This document shows positions 51,803 through 60,762 of a DNA stretch of 64,000 bases, piece after piece. Numbering within the stretch: the first letter of the stretch is position 1; each line of letters opens with the position of its first letter. A program made the position numbers and the translations under genes. Source of the stretch: Marinifilum flexuosum (GTDB lineage: Bacteria; Bacteroidota; Bacteroidia; Bacteroidales; Marinifilaceae); NCBI RefSeq assembly GCF_003610555.1, contig NZ_RAPQ01000009.1, positions 124,001-188,000 on the forward strand. The letters run 5' to 3'. The notes beneath the pieces are model-generated. The model did no database searches and was not told the origin of the DNA. It saw only the letters and a list, made by a program, of their open reading frames with translations.

Positions 51803-52030
51803 TTATTGATCCTGAAAACTTGCGATGCAATTCCGAGCTTTTGCTTCATACTCTTCATCCACATAAAGATCCACATTATCAGGCGTTCCACCCATTCCTA
51901 CCAATGTACCGGAACTAAATTCATCTTTCCACAAAGAAGGAATCCCTAATTCCTCCAACCTCTCCTTGTAATATTTTACATCTACTAATGATCCGGTAAA
52001 TACACAAATTAAATTATTTCCATCAGTCAT
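51803..52030 (-). CDS. DUF2007 small protein
   Basis: The 75-residue cytoplasmic protein has the DUF2007 (putative signal-transducing) pattern: VFTGSLVDVKYYKERLEELG and then DNVDLYVDEEYEAKARNCI. It is a ferredoxin-like ACT-type small fold in the family. It leads the pair with the outer-membrane protein. Confidence 0.78.
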   Translation of the reverse strand: MTDGNNLICVFTGSLVDVKYYKERLEELGIPSLWKDEFSSGTLVGMGGTPDNVDLYVDEEYEAKARNCIASFQDQ

Positions 52031-52520
52031 AAGCTAAGGTTTAATTGTTATGTTTCTTTCTAAGATAGAGAAATTCCCAATATGATCCTATTTTAATAGG
52101 ATCAAAAACTTATAAACAAATTGCATTTTTGAATCTGATCCTCATCATATCCTGAACATGTTAACACCAAAAGTTCTAATTATTACCTATCATTATTATG
52201 AGTATCTCTAATGGAAACATTAGATCAATTGAAAATTCAACTTTTTGAACCAATACAAGACATACATATTCTATTTTTATAATGTTTGCTTCAATTAAAG
52301 GATTGTAAGTTTATAGGAGCGATTCTTTACTTCCTAATTTATTATGATTTTATTATATGTAAAAAAGATATTTGTCGATAAAAAAAATACAATGATCAAG
52401 CATAAAGCATCTTTTAAATCCCAAAAACACGAACTGTTCAAATTCTTGAAGAATTTTTGATTAATATTTCTTTACATCAATCAGAAAAACTATTTTAGAG
52501 GGTGAATAAACAACTCCAAA
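52031..52520. other. Long AT-rich intergenic region without a gene
   Basis: No gene or RNA is recognised. It holds a perfect 8-bp inverted repeat at 52084-52103. The rest is AT-rich and upstream of the lone response regulator. Confidence 0.5.
52084..52103. promoter_or_regulatory. Perfect inverted repeat upstream of the DUF2007 operon
   Basis: GATCCTAT-TTTA-ATAGGATC is an 8-bp perfect inverted repeat about 54 bases before the DUF2007 start codon. Its position fits an operator, and A-runs to its right could make it a weak minus-strand element. Confidence 0.4.
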
Positions 52521-52895
52521 ATGAGTAAACTCAAAAACAAAACAATCCTGGTTGTAGAGGATGAAGAATTTAACCGCATCTACTTCGAAGAATTACTGCA
52601 TCAAATTAATTGTAAGGTAATTGTTGCTAGCAATGGTGTGGAGGCAATTGAACTGTGCCAAAAGAATGCAAAAATAGATTTGGTGTTGATGGACATTAAA
52701 ATGCCATTGATGAATGGTTACGAAGCAACAAAAGAAATCAAAAAAATAAGACCAAATCTTCCAATTATTGCTCAAACTGCATTTGCTTTGTTGGGTGATA
52801 AAAAGAAATCATTAGACAATGGTTGCGATGACTACGTTGCTAAACCAGTAAAAAAAGATGTTCTAATTAAATTGATTAACAAACATCTTCAGTAA
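52521..52895 (+). CDS. Stand-alone response regulator receiver protein
   Basis: The 124-residue protein is a single CheY-like receiver: acidic pocket E13-D14, phospho-acceptor Asp58 in LVLMDIKMP, and the conserved Lys in VAKPVKK near 107. No output domain is attached. It resembles the receivers fused to hybrid kinases, so it may take phosphate from a kinase such as the haem-c or TPR kinase elsewhere in the window, which lacks its own receiver. That pairing is speculation. Confidence 0.93.
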   Translation: MSKLKNKTILVVEDEEFNRIYFEELLHQINCKVIVASNGVEAIELCQKNAKIDLVLMDIKMPLMNGYEATKEIKKIRPNLPIIAQTAFALLGDKKKSLDNGCDDYVAKPVKKDVLIKLINKHLQ

Positions 52896-52945
52896 AAACA
52901 CAAAATCTACAATTATTTAAGGTTTTATAACATTCTTACTCTTGT

Positions 52946-52987
52946 AATTCAGACAAAAAAGTATTTTATTTATTTACTGTCTGAATT
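52946..52987. promoter_or_regulatory. 10-bp perfect inverted repeat between response regulator and hydrolase
   Basis: AATTCAGACA (52946-52955) and TGTCTGAATT (52978-52987) are exact complements around a 22-base AT-rich loop. It lies 50 bases after the regulator stop and 18 before the hydrolase start. It may be a weak terminator (followed by TTTT) or an operator. Confidence 0.5.
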
Positions 52988-53005
52988 TTAAGAGTTAAGG
53001 GTGAT

Positions 53006-53875
53006 ATGAGAAGAAAGATTAAAAGCGTATTTATAGTGTTGAGCATAGCAATTGTGATTATTGCAGGTGCATCAATCTTCCTTCTCCAAAAAATGCGATC
53101 TACCTTTAATGATCAAAACGTAATCGACGAATTACTGACTTACAATGTTGTTCCAAAAACAGAATTTGTAAGTTTTGGAAATTACTCCATCCACACCAAA
53201 CACATTGGTGATTTATCTTTTCCCAAAGTATTATTTATTCACGGCTCTCCAGGATATTGGTTTGATTTTAAAAAAGTATTTGCTGATGCGGAACTGCGTG
53301 AGCAATTCTGTCTAATCTCTTTCGATAGACCGGGTTATGGCAAAACAAGTGTTCCTGCCATGAGAAGTTTGTCAAACCAAGCCAGAGTTGCTGCAAAAAT
53401 CCTGGAACATTACGCGCAAAAAGATGAAAAGATAATTGTATTGGGGCATTCGTTTGGAGGTGCTGTATTAGAACAACTTTTAATTGATTATCCAGATAAA
53501 ATAAAACACGCTATTTACGTAGCACCATGTTTGTCTCCTGAATACCAGGAAGCCAAATGGTATAATATTTTGGCTGCGGGAGGAATTCCACAAAGAATAT
53601 TACCTCACGAATTGAAAAACAGCAACAAAGAAATGATGGATCTATCAGTATGCCTGATGAAAAATGAATCTCGCATTTCAGCGATTGATGTTCCAACAAC
53701 TTATATACAGGGCAAGAAAGACATTTTGGTTCCCTTTAGAACTTTAGATTATTATCAGAAATATCATAGCAATGTCAATTCCATTTTATTGGACGATTTG
53801 GATCACTTCGTACCTTGGTCACGACCCGATCTAATTGTTGAAACCATTCAAAATGTGAATCAGCAAACAAAATAG
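53006..53875 (+). CDS. Membrane-anchored alpha/beta hydrolase
   Basis: The 289-residue protein has an N-terminal hydrophobic anchor (about 8-27) and the alpha/beta-hydrolase fold: oxyanion motif HGSPG (79-83), SFDRPGYGKT, nucleophile Ser149 in LGHSFGG, and His in DDLDHFVPW near 272 as the base. The likely acid is in the GKKDILVPF segment. The substrate is unknown. It precedes an exported MsrB by 18 bases, so the two are probably co-expressed in the periplasm. Confidence 0.88.
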   Translation: MRRKIKSVFIVLSIAIVIIAGASIFLLQKMRSTFNDQNVIDELLTYNVVPKTEFVSFGNYSIHTKHIGDLSFPKVLFIHGSPGYWFDFKKVFADAELREQFCLISFDRPGYGKTSVPAMRSLSNQARVAAKILEHYAQKDEKIIVLGHSFGGAVLEQLLIDYPDKIKHAIYVAPCLSPEYQEAKWYNILAAGGIPQRILPHELKNSNKEMMDLSVCLMKNESRISAIDVPTTYIQGKKDILVPFRTLDYYQKYHSNVNSILLDDLDHFVPWSRPDLIVETIQNVNQQTK

Positions 53876-53893
53876 TAATCAAACTGAAAAGAT

Positions 53894-54349
53894 ATGAAGC
53901 AAGCAATAATATTAATTGGTATATTCATTTTTACAGCTCATAACCTAAACGCACAAAAAGCAATGACAAAAGACAAATACAACACCCTTACCGAAGCAGA
54001 GAAAAGGGTAATCATTCATAAAGGAACGGAATATCCTGGTACGGGAAAATATTTAAAGAATAAAGCAGAAGGGGTTTATACCTGTAAGCAATGCAACGCG
54101 GCATTATACAATTCCTCTGATAAGTTTGAGTCGCACTGTGGCTGGCCAAGTTTCGACGATGAAATTGAAGGTGCAGTAAAAAGAATTCCTGATGCCGATG
54201 GTAGGAGAACCGAAATTGTTTGCGCCAACTGCGACGGCCATTTGGGGCATGTTTTTCTTAACGAAGGATTTACAGAAAAGAATACTCGCCATTGTGTAAA
54301 CAGTATTTCATTGAATTTCATTCCCAAAGAAGAATTAAAAGAGAAATAA
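53894..54349 (+). CDS. msrB: Exported peptide-methionine (R)-S-oxide reductase
   Basis: The 151-residue protein has a signal peptide (1-20) and the complete MsrB domain. Zinc cysteines are C64, C67, C110 and C113. HCGWPSF contains Cys82, DGRRTEIVC leads into the zinc pair, and the catalytic Cys134 lies in RHCVNSISL. It reduces methionine-R-sulfoxide in proteins, presumably periplasmic ones here. The electron donor is not encoded nearby. It is paired with the preceding hydrolase gene. Confidence 0.95.
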   Translation: MKQAIILIGIFIFTAHNLNAQKAMTKDKYNTLTEAEKRVIIHKGTEYPGTGKYLKNKAEGVYTCKQCNAALYNSSDKFESHCGWPSFDDEIEGAVKRIPDADGRRTEIVCANCDGHLGHVFLNEGFTEKNTRHCVNSISLNFIPKEELKEK

Positions 54350-54371
54350 AACATACGGAACAATTACATGG

Positions 54372-54402
54372 AAAGAGTTTTCTTCGGAAAACTCTTTTTT
54401 TT
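54372..54402 (+). terminator. Intrinsic terminator of the hydrolase-msrB operon
   Basis: AAAGAGTTTTC-TTCG-GAAAACTCTTT is an 11-bp perfect stem with a stable TTCG loop followed by TTTTT, 22 bases after the msrB stop. Confidence 0.93.
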
Positions 54403-54599
54403 GTATCTGATTAATGTAAAAAAAACATATCTTCGCGAAATGAAATAATATTTCACATCACCATCTGTTTATTGTGAAATTTTTAACTTTTAATTGTCGG
54501 TATTCATACATATTTTCCAATTTTCAGTCTAGCTTGATAATAAAAATATTGTAAGTTTACCATTAACATTTTACTATTAACCAATTAAACTCTATTGCG

Positions 54600-55214
54600 A
54601 TGAATCTAAATTTTCTTGAGATCGTTTCCGCCTCTATGGTACTTTTTGCAGTTATCGATATTATCGGATCTATCCCAATTATATTAGATTTAAAGAAAAA
54701 AGGTGGAAGAATTGAAGCTTTAAAAGCAACCCTGGTAGCCTTAATCGTCTTGATCATTTTCACATTCCTTGGTGAGAAGCTTTTGGGAATTTTCGGTGTC
54801 GATATTTCAAGTTTCGCCATTGCAGGTTCTATTATTCTATTTATTATGGGAGCTGAGATGGTAATGGGAATTGAAATTATAAAATACGATGGTCCAAGTG
54901 GTGTTTCAATTGTTCCTATTGCTTTTCCTTTGGTTGCAGGTGCAGGATCGTTTACAACGGTTTTGGCATTGCGTGCCGAGTATGCTGTGGAAAACATTGT
55001 TGCAGCCATTATTCTGAATCTAGCCTTTGTTTACCTAGTACTAAAATCAACCAACCTGGTTGAAAGAGTTCTTGGCGATGGTGGAATTCACATCCTTCGT
55101 AAAGTGTTTGGTATTATTCTTTTAGCAATTTCTGTAAAACTATTTATGACGAACATTGCCATTCAAATTCACACCTTATTCCCATTTCTAAAAGAAGCTA
55201 TACAACATCCATAA
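54600..55214 (+). CDS. MarC-family integral membrane protein
   Basis: The 204-residue protein has six hydrophobic helices and the MarC signatures FAVIDIIGSIPIILDL near the start and IVPIAFPLVAGAGSFTTVL in the middle. Its length is typical. MarC proteins are small inner-membrane proteins of uncertain transport function, once misassigned to multiple antibiotic resistance. It is monocistronic and precedes the TauE gene, with the first double-hairpin element between them. Confidence 0.92.
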   Translation: MNLNFLEIVSASMVLFAVIDIIGSIPIILDLKKKGGRIEALKATLVALIVLIIFTFLGEKLLGIFGVDISSFAIAGSIILFIMGAEMVMGIEIIKYDGPSGVSIVPIAFPLVAGAGSFTTVLALRAEYAVENIVAAIILNLAFVYLVLKSTNLVERVLGDGGIHILRKVFGIILLAISVKLFMTNIAIQIHTLFPFLKEAIQHP

Positions 55215-55268
55215 ACAAGTTTTATTAATAATGTTCTTCTGCTAACTTTGCAAGTAGTAATGACTGAA

Positions 55269-55389
55269 TAATACCGATTTACGAATCAAAACTATTGATA
55301 TAAAATCAATCTGTGATTCTGTATCGGCATTAACCATTGTAATAAGCAAAACGATCTTATCAATCATTTTGATTAACAATTGGTATAAC
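55269..55389. repeat. Double-hairpin repeat element, copy 1
   Basis: Hairpin one spans 55269-55332: TAATACCGAT...ATCGGCATTA, with inner arms ACGAATCA/TGATTC and ATTGAT/ATCAAT. Hairpin two spans about 55331-55389: TTAACCATTGT...ACAATTGGTATAA, with CAAAACGAT/ATCATTTTG inside. A second copy lies at 56144-56275 on the other side of the TauE gene. Confidence 0.75.
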
Positions 55390-55399
55390 CTGCGAAACC

Positions 55400-56146
55400 A
55401 TGCATGATATAACACTTATTCAAATTGTACTTTGCAGCATTGTAATTCTATCGGCAGCATTCATTAAAGGAATGACTGGTTTTGGATTTGCACTGCTTGC
55501 CATTCCTTTTCTTTCGTTGATATTTCCAATGCAAGTTTTGGTTCCGGCAATGAGTTTGTTCAATCTGATAACCAGTCTGGTCATTCTATTCAAGCTACAG
55601 GAAAGAATAAAGGCAAAGCTGTTTATTCCAATGTTTCTGGCAAGTTTGGGTGGAATTCCGCTGGGCGTTTATGCCTTGGAATTTGTAAGCAGCGAGAACC
55701 TGCGCCTGATTACTGGAATTTTGGTCATCATTTTCTCAATTAGAATGTTGGGCAAAGTACGCTTAGCCAAACGCTTTCGCAAATATCCAATTGTTTTCGC
55801 GGGTTTCATCAGTGGAATTCTAGGCTCTTGTATTTCGGTTGGTGGGCCTCCGCTGGTAATTGCCATGAATCGAAAAGGATACTCCAAAGATCACTTCCGT
55901 GGTGTTTTTGCCTGGTTCAGCACATTCTCTTCTTTCTTTACTACTGCTGCTTTTGTAATGAAAGGAATGATTGAAACAGAATCGGTAAACCTGGCTTTGT
56001 TTTGCTTACCGATTCTATTCTTTGGATCGCATTTGGGCTCAAAATTTTCGGGTAAGGTAGAGCCCGAAAAATTTCGAAAAATGGTAATTGGAATCAATAT
56101 CGTTACAGGAGTATTTATTGTGGTTTCAACATTAATTCACCACTAA
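55400..56146 (+). CDS. TauE/SafE-family sulfite/anion exporter
   Basis: The 248-residue protein has eight predicted membrane helices in two repeats, with the TauE/SafE hallmarks MTGFGFALLAIPFLSLIFP near the start and GSCISVGGPPLVIAMNRKG in the second half. Members export sulfite, sulfonates or related anions. The substrate is unproven. The gene is bracketed by two copies of a double-hairpin element, and its stop codon is part of the right copy. Confidence 0.9.
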   Translation: MHDITLIQIVLCSIVILSAAFIKGMTGFGFALLAIPFLSLIFPMQVLVPAMSLFNLITSLVILFKLQERIKAKLFIPMFLASLGGIPLGVYALEFVSSENLRLITGILVIIFSIRMLGKVRLAKRFRKYPIVFAGFISGILGSCISVGGPPLVIAMNRKGYSKDHFRGVFAWFSTFSSFFTTAAFVMKGMIETESVNLALFCLPILFFGSHLGSKFSGKVEPEKFRKMVIGINIVTGVFIVVSTLIHH

Positions 56147-56275
56147 TACCGATTATTAATTTGCATAAGCCATTAGTGCACTTCACTACTAATGCCTAAC
56201 AAATTATATATCGGCATTATACCTAAACTATTCGATAGCTTAAAATAGCTCTCTGTTTTTTATAAATGGTATAAC
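56144..56275. repeat. Double-hairpin repeat element, copy 2
   Basis: Hairpin one spans 56144-56219: TAATACCGAT...ATCGGCATTA, with inner arms AATTTG/CAAATT and GCCATTAGT/ACTAATGC. Hairpin two spans about 56217-56274: TTATACC...GGTATAA. The first three bases are the stop codon of the TauE gene. It may also act as its 3' end structure. Confidence 0.75.
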
Positions 56276-56292
56276 AATCCAAAGCTGACAAA

Positions 56293-57135
56293 CTATTCTG
56301 CAAGCGAGTAAAGCAATTTGATTTCCTCTGCCCAATTGTCTGAATCCGGTGTTTCCAAAACCATTGGAATCTCATCAAATCTACTATCGTTCATTAAGCA
56401 TTTAAAGGCATCCAAACCAATAAAACCTTTTCCTATTACTTCGTGACGATCCACTCGAGTTGCCAATTCCTTTTTAGAATCATTCAGGTGCATTCCTTTT
56501 AAGTAGTTAAAGCCGATGATTCTTTCAAAATCATCAAAGACTTTTTGAAAACCTTCTGCCGAAGAAATATCATAACCTGCCGTAAAAGCATGACAGGTAT
56601 CGATACATACGCCTACCCTTTCTTTGTCTTCCACTTGATGGATGATTTCTGCAATTTGCTCGAAGGTAAATCCCAAATTGCTTCCTTGTCCTGCAGTGTT
56701 TTCAATTACAGCACAAACACCATTGGTTTGATTCAAGCTAACATTTATCGATTCTGCAATGGTAGCCAAACATTCACCAACCGATACTTTCTTTAAATGA
56801 CTTCCGGGATGAAAGTTCAGGCGATTCAATCCCAATTGCTCACACCTTTGCATCTCATCCAAAAAGGCAGCTCGTGATTTCTCCAGTGCCATAGGATCCG
56901 GGTGCCCCAAATTAATAAGATAACTATCATGCGGAAGAATCTGCTCAGGACCATAAGCATACTTTTCACAGTTTGCTTTGAATTCCTGAATATTCTTCTC
57001 TGTGAATGGTTTAGCATTCCACTGTCTTTGGTTCTTTGTGAACAAAGCAAATGCCTTTGCACCTATTTTATTTGCGTTAATAGGTGCATTCTCAACACCT
57101 CCTGCTGTACTTACGTGTGCTCCTATATATTTCAT
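56293..57135 (-). CDS. nfo: Deoxyribonuclease IV (AP endonuclease)
   Basis: The 280-residue TIM-barrel zinc endonuclease cuts 5' to abasic sites in DNA repair. Visible signatures are [18 protein letters not shown] at the start, [34 protein letters not shown] and the MHLNDSK region, which supply the three-zinc site. I chose the ATG at 57135 rather than one 12 codons upstream because the family begins here and a good GGGAAAGAG ribosome site precedes it. It is followed by the double-hairpin element. Confidence 0.96.
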   Translation of the reverse strand: MKYIGAHVSTAGGVENAPINANKIGAKAFALFTKNQRQWNAKPFTEKNIQEFKANCEKYAYGPEQILPHDSYLINLGHPDPMALEKSRAAFLDEMQRCEQLGLNRLNFHPGSHLKKVSVGECLATIAESINVSLNQTNGVCAVIENTAGQGSNLGFTFEQIAEIIHQVEDKERVGVCIDTCHAFTAGYDISSAEGFQKVFDDFERIIGFNYLKGMHLNDSKKELATRVDRHEVIGKGFIGLDAFKCLMNDSRFDEIPMVLETPDSDNWAEEIKLLYSLAE

Positions 57136-57189
57136 CTCTTTCCCTTTCATCATACTTTCGTAAATCACCACAAAATAGCATAAAACAAA

Positions 57190-57217
57190 AAACTCACGAA
57201 AATTAATCCGTGAGTTT
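57190..57217 (-). terminator. Intrinsic terminator of the second TonB-type receptor
   Basis: AAACTCACG...CGTGAGTTT pair over 9 bp around a 10-base loop. On the minus strand the hairpin runs into TTTTTTG. It is between nfo and the receptor. Confidence 0.85.
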
Positions 57218-57235
57218 CTTTTATATCAGTTTATA

Positions 57236-59686
57236 CTACATCTCAAAATCTTCGGTATCAACTCCTCCGTTGCTACCTCTTGAACCTCTCTTTTTCTTGT
57301 AATTATTAATCTTGTAACTCAAGTTAAAACGGAATGATGGGTAATCCATTTTGAACTGAGAAGATGTATAGAAATCAGGTCCAAACACTTCGCTTTCATG
57401 CTTAAATGTTCCAAACAAATCTCTCATTGTTAAAGTTGCCGAAAGTTTACGTTTGAAAAAATCTCTTTTGATTGCAGCTGTTGCCATTACAAACCCTTCA
57501 CGCTTTCCTTGAGCCCAATCAGTTGGAGAACGGTAGTTAACATTTAACTGAAATCTTGTTTTTGGATTAATAATAAAAGTCATATTATTCCTTAAACTCC
57601 AGTTGTAACTATCTGTTGAGAAATCTTGAATCACCATCTCTCCCTGAGTATTTTCTGTAGTAAAGTCACCTTCTTCTTTGTAATAATAGACAGTACCTAT
57701 TAAATCGTTTTTAAACCATTTGGCGAAGGATAAATTAAGTGTTGCTTCTAAACCGGTAGAATAATCTTTACCAACATTTTCAGGAGTGCTAACCATTATA
57801 CCATCCTTATCCAATGCTTTTACCCTTTCCAATTTATTATCAGTACGTTTATGATATACCTCAAAGGAAATAGCTTGATCACCAAATCTCTTCATGTATC
57901 CTAACTCATATGAATCTATGTATTCAGGCTTCAAGTCCGGATTACCTAATCTTGCATTAAATGCATCTGTATTTGTTCTAAAAGGCTCCAGGTACCATCC
58001 TCTTGGTCTTTGAATTCGTCTTGTATAACTAGCCATGATTTGATTCTTTGAGCCCAAATCAAACTGAGTATGGATGGTAGGGAAGAAATCCCAACGTTTA
58101 ATTGTGAATTTATCAGGATTGTTATCAAAAGTAATTTCACGATCAGTGTATTCTGTTCTAAATCCCAGTTGATATCCAAACTTACCAACTTTAGAAGCAT
58201 AAGTAGAATAAACCCCATGAACTCTTCTCTTGTATGTTACATCATGATTGTTAATCAATTCATATAAACCATTATCTGGGTTATAGTTTTCTTGCATCGT
58301 TATGGCGTCACTAGATCTTACCTGACCTTGATATCCGATTTCAAACTTACTGTCTTCTCCTAATGGTAAAGTATAGTCAGAACGAAATTCCCAACGTTCT
58401 CCGGGCCCCTCTTCAGTAGAAATTTGTCCACTTTTTAACTCGGTCCCTGACTTTAATTCATTTGTAGATATTTCATCACCACTTCCTCTGCGAGAAAAAG
58501 TTATTTGATTTGCCCATTGGTGTCCCTTGCCTTTAAACTTCTTAGTATACGATAAATTGGAATTGATAAAACTCATATCACGACTCCAAAAATCTTTACT
58601 GTCATAAAATTCCGAATCTTCACCTTCTACAAATTCTTCATAATCTAAAATAGATTTTCGTTCCATTTCTCTGTTACCCAATCTAAATCCAAAAGAAACT
58701 TGATTCTTCTCATTAATGTCATAATCAAAGCCTGTACGAATTCCATATGACAATCTATCTCGCTGCGTATCACCATCCGACAAAATATGATTCGTAATTC
58801 CATTAAGAGTATTTCTTCTTACTGACTCAGTTGATCCTTTAAAACCTCGTTTTCCATAATCAATACCAAAATTAAGATTTAGCTTTTTCTTTCGGTATGT
58901 AAGTAAAACGTCTCCACCATAATTGTTCTGGGTCCCTAAATTTAAATTGGCTACTCCGGCAATTCCATTGGATTTATTCTTCTTGGTGATTACATTTATA
59001 ATACCCGCTGTTCCTTCCGGATCGTACTTGGCAGAAGGATTGGTAATGATCTCAATATTTTCAATCATGCTGGCAGGCATTTGTTCTAAAATATCCGCAG
59101 CATCCAAAATAGAAGGTTTGCCATCCACCAATACGGTAAAGTTCGAACTTCCACGCAAGCTTACATTTCCCTCTATATCTACACTAACCGATGGAACATT
59201 CTCCAACACATCAACAGCATTACCACTTGCTGCAGTAATTTGTCGACTCACTGGAATTACCTTCTTATCGATTTGATATTGAACCGGAATTCTTTCTGTA
59301 GTAACAGTAACCTCATCCAGCGACTCGGTGGACTGACGTAGAGAAACCGTTTTAAGATCGATCACTTTGCGTTTTTTGCTAATGGGGATATTTCGAACCG
59401 CAGCTTTGTTGTAACCAATGAAAGATACTTCAACAAAATAGCTACCTGGTTTTAATTTTTTTAAGGAGAAAGCTCCTTTTGCATCGGTAATGGTACCATC
59501 AATTAAAGTTGAATCTGCCATGGAGTAAACCGATACTGTTGCATATTCGACCGGAATTTCCAATGCCTGATCTTTCACAACTCCTTTGATAATTCCCCCT
59601 TGAATTTCTGGTTTTACAGCAGGTTCAACTGCTTTTGAAAACATTGCCAAGCAAACAAAGCTTAACAATAGTAATAATCTATTCAT
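57236..59686 (-). CDS. TonB-dependent receptor / outer-membrane beta-barrel protein with carboxypeptidase-like domain
   Basis: The 816-residue protein has a signal peptide (1-19) and a CarboxypepD_reg domain (about 30-118; GVVKDQALEIPVEYATVSVY). A plug-like region (about 125-240) contains SRQITAASGNAVDVLENVPS, NFTVLVDGKPSIL and NPSAKYDPEGTAGIINVITKK. The large outer-membrane barrel is of the OMP_b-brl_3 type. The C-terminal tail is Gly/Ser/Lys-rich (RGSRGSNGG). Such proteins are a Bacteroidota-specific branch of TonB receptors; the substrate is unknown. It has its own promoter and terminator. Confidence 0.92.
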   Translation of the reverse strand: MNRLLLLLSFVCLAMFSKAVEPAVKPEIQGGIIKGVVKDQALEIPVEYATVSVYSMADSTLIDGTITDAKGAFSLKKLKPGSYFVEVSFIGYNKAAVRNIPISKKRKVIDLKTVSLRQSTESLDEVTVTTERIPVQYQIDKKVIPVSRQITAASGNAVDVLENVPSVSVDIEGNVSLRGSSNFTVLVDGKPSILDAADILEQMPASMIENIEIITNPSAKYDPEGTAGIINVITKKNKSNGIAGVANLNLGTQNNYGGDVLLTYRKKKLNLNFGIDYGKRGFKGSTESVRRNTLNGITNHILSDGDTQRDRLSYGIRTGFDYDINEKNQVSFGFRLGNREMERKSILDYEEFVEGEDSEFYDSKDFWSRDMSFINSNLSYTKKFKGKGHQWANQITFSRRGSGDEISTNELKSGTELKSGQISTEEGPGERWEFRSDYTLPLGEDSKFEIGYQGQVRSSDAITMQENYNPDNGLYELINNHDVTYKRRVHGVYSTYASKVGKFGYQLGFRTEYTDREITFDNNPDKFTIKRWDFFPTIHTQFDLGSKNQIMASYTRRIQRPRGWYLEPFRTNTDAFNARLGNPDLKPEYIDSYELGYMKRFGDQAISFEVYHKRTDNKLERVKALDKDGIMVSTPENVGKDYSTGLEATLNLSFAKWFKNDLIGTVYYYKEEGDFTTENTQGEMVIQDFSTDSYNWSLRNNMTFIINPKTRFQLNVNYRSPTDWAQGKREGFVMATAAIKRDFFKRKLSATLTMRDLFGTFKHESEVFGPDFYTSSQFKMDYPSFRFNLSYKINNYKKKRGSRGSNGGVDTEDFEM

Positions 59687-59717
59687 GTTAGTAGGTTAAG
59701 TTTTTTTTGTGTCCAAA

Positions 59718-59725
59718 CAAACTTA
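59718..59725 (-). promoter_or_regulatory. -7 box of the second TonB-type receptor
   Basis: The minus strand reads TAAGTTTG, an exact TAnnTTTG match 32 bases before the start codon. No TTG is found at the expected spacing. Confidence 0.45.
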
Positions 59726-59918
59726 CGATTCCTTATTGGATAAACATATACCCATCTAGTTTTTTAGATATTTATTAACATTTACCCGATGAAACAAATG
59801 CCTGTTTCGACCTTATGTCGAAGTATAGACACACAAACTACCAAAAGGTTTAATCTACTTTTTAAAATAATGAGATTTTTTTTGAGTTCAATATTCAAAC
59901 GCAACGGATAACTGAAGC

Positions 59919-60761
59919 TTACCACCTTTCAATGGCTTCAATTCCTTGCTCTTTGCCAAGTTTATAATCCCTATCCAGAATCTCTTTGTCTTGTGAGAAT
60001 CGCTTGGTAGAAAAAGAATCTGCCGGACAAATATCAATAATTTCCACTCCTGCGGGAGGATGGTTGATCAACTCAATGGTTTGATTGTAGGTATCAGGGC
60101 GTTTTTGAATGGCTTTTGCCAAACCCGGATGTTTTCTGAACAGAAATCGTGACAACTTATTTTCATTTCCATTCTTCATGCGATAATCACTCTTTCTCGA
60201 TCGGATGACCATAACCTTGGTGGCACCCTTTTCAATGGCGCGCTCAACAGGAATGGGTGCTGATACTCCACCATCCGCAACAATTTCACCATCTACTTTC
60301 AGAAAATTTCGATAGAACAAAGGTACAGAACAACTGGCCTTCATCACATCACTCAAATTCTCTGGGCTTGCTTGAATAAACTTGGAACTGCCATCACTAT
60401 TACGGGTAATTCCTATTTCGAAGTCAATGTTTTTCTTGAAAAGTGAATCTGCATTTATGGGCAATTCCCTTCCGGTGATATCCCAGGACCAATCCAGATC
60501 CATTAAATGTCCACCACGCAAGAATTTCTTCCAGCTAATGTATTCCGGTCGCAAAGAGTAATCGGTAAAAACCTTATAGTTTCTGCCATGCTGATTTGCC
60601 AGATAGGCAGCTGCATTAATCGAACCTGCCGATACGCCAATCACCATATCGAAAGGAAGAAAGGACTGCTCCATGAAAGCATCCAATACACCAGCGGCAA
60701 AAATGCCTCGCATGGCTCCTCCTTCAACTACCAAAGCTGTTTTACCTGAGTCTTTTTGCAT
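59919..60761 (-). CDS. Patatin-like phospholipase
   Basis: The 280-residue protein has the patatin fold: glycine-rich oxyanion loop GGAMRGIFAAG (14-24), nucleophile Ser44 in GVSAGS, and Asp163 in DGGVSAPIPVE, giving the Ser-Asp dyad. It resembles the YjjU group of cytoplasmic lysophospholipase/acyl-hydrolases. Its ATG is one base after the plsC stop, so the two are co-translated. This links an acyl hydrolase to a glycerolipid acyltransferase in membrane lipid remodelling. Confidence 0.92.
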   Translation of the reverse strand: MQKDSGKTALVVEGGAMRGIFAAGVLDAFMEQSFLPFDMVIGVSAGSINAAAYLANQHGRNYKVFTDYSLRPEYISWKKFLRGGHLMDLDWSWDITGRELPINADSLFKKNIDFEIGITRNSDGSSKFIQASPENLSDVMKASCSVPLFYRNFLKVDGEIVADGGVSAPIPVERAIEKGATKVMVIRSRKSDYRMKNGNENKLSRFLFRKHPGLAKAIQKRPDTYNQTIELINHPPAGVEIIDICPADSFSTKRFSQDKEILDRDYKLGKEQGIEAIERW

Positions 60762-60762
60762 A

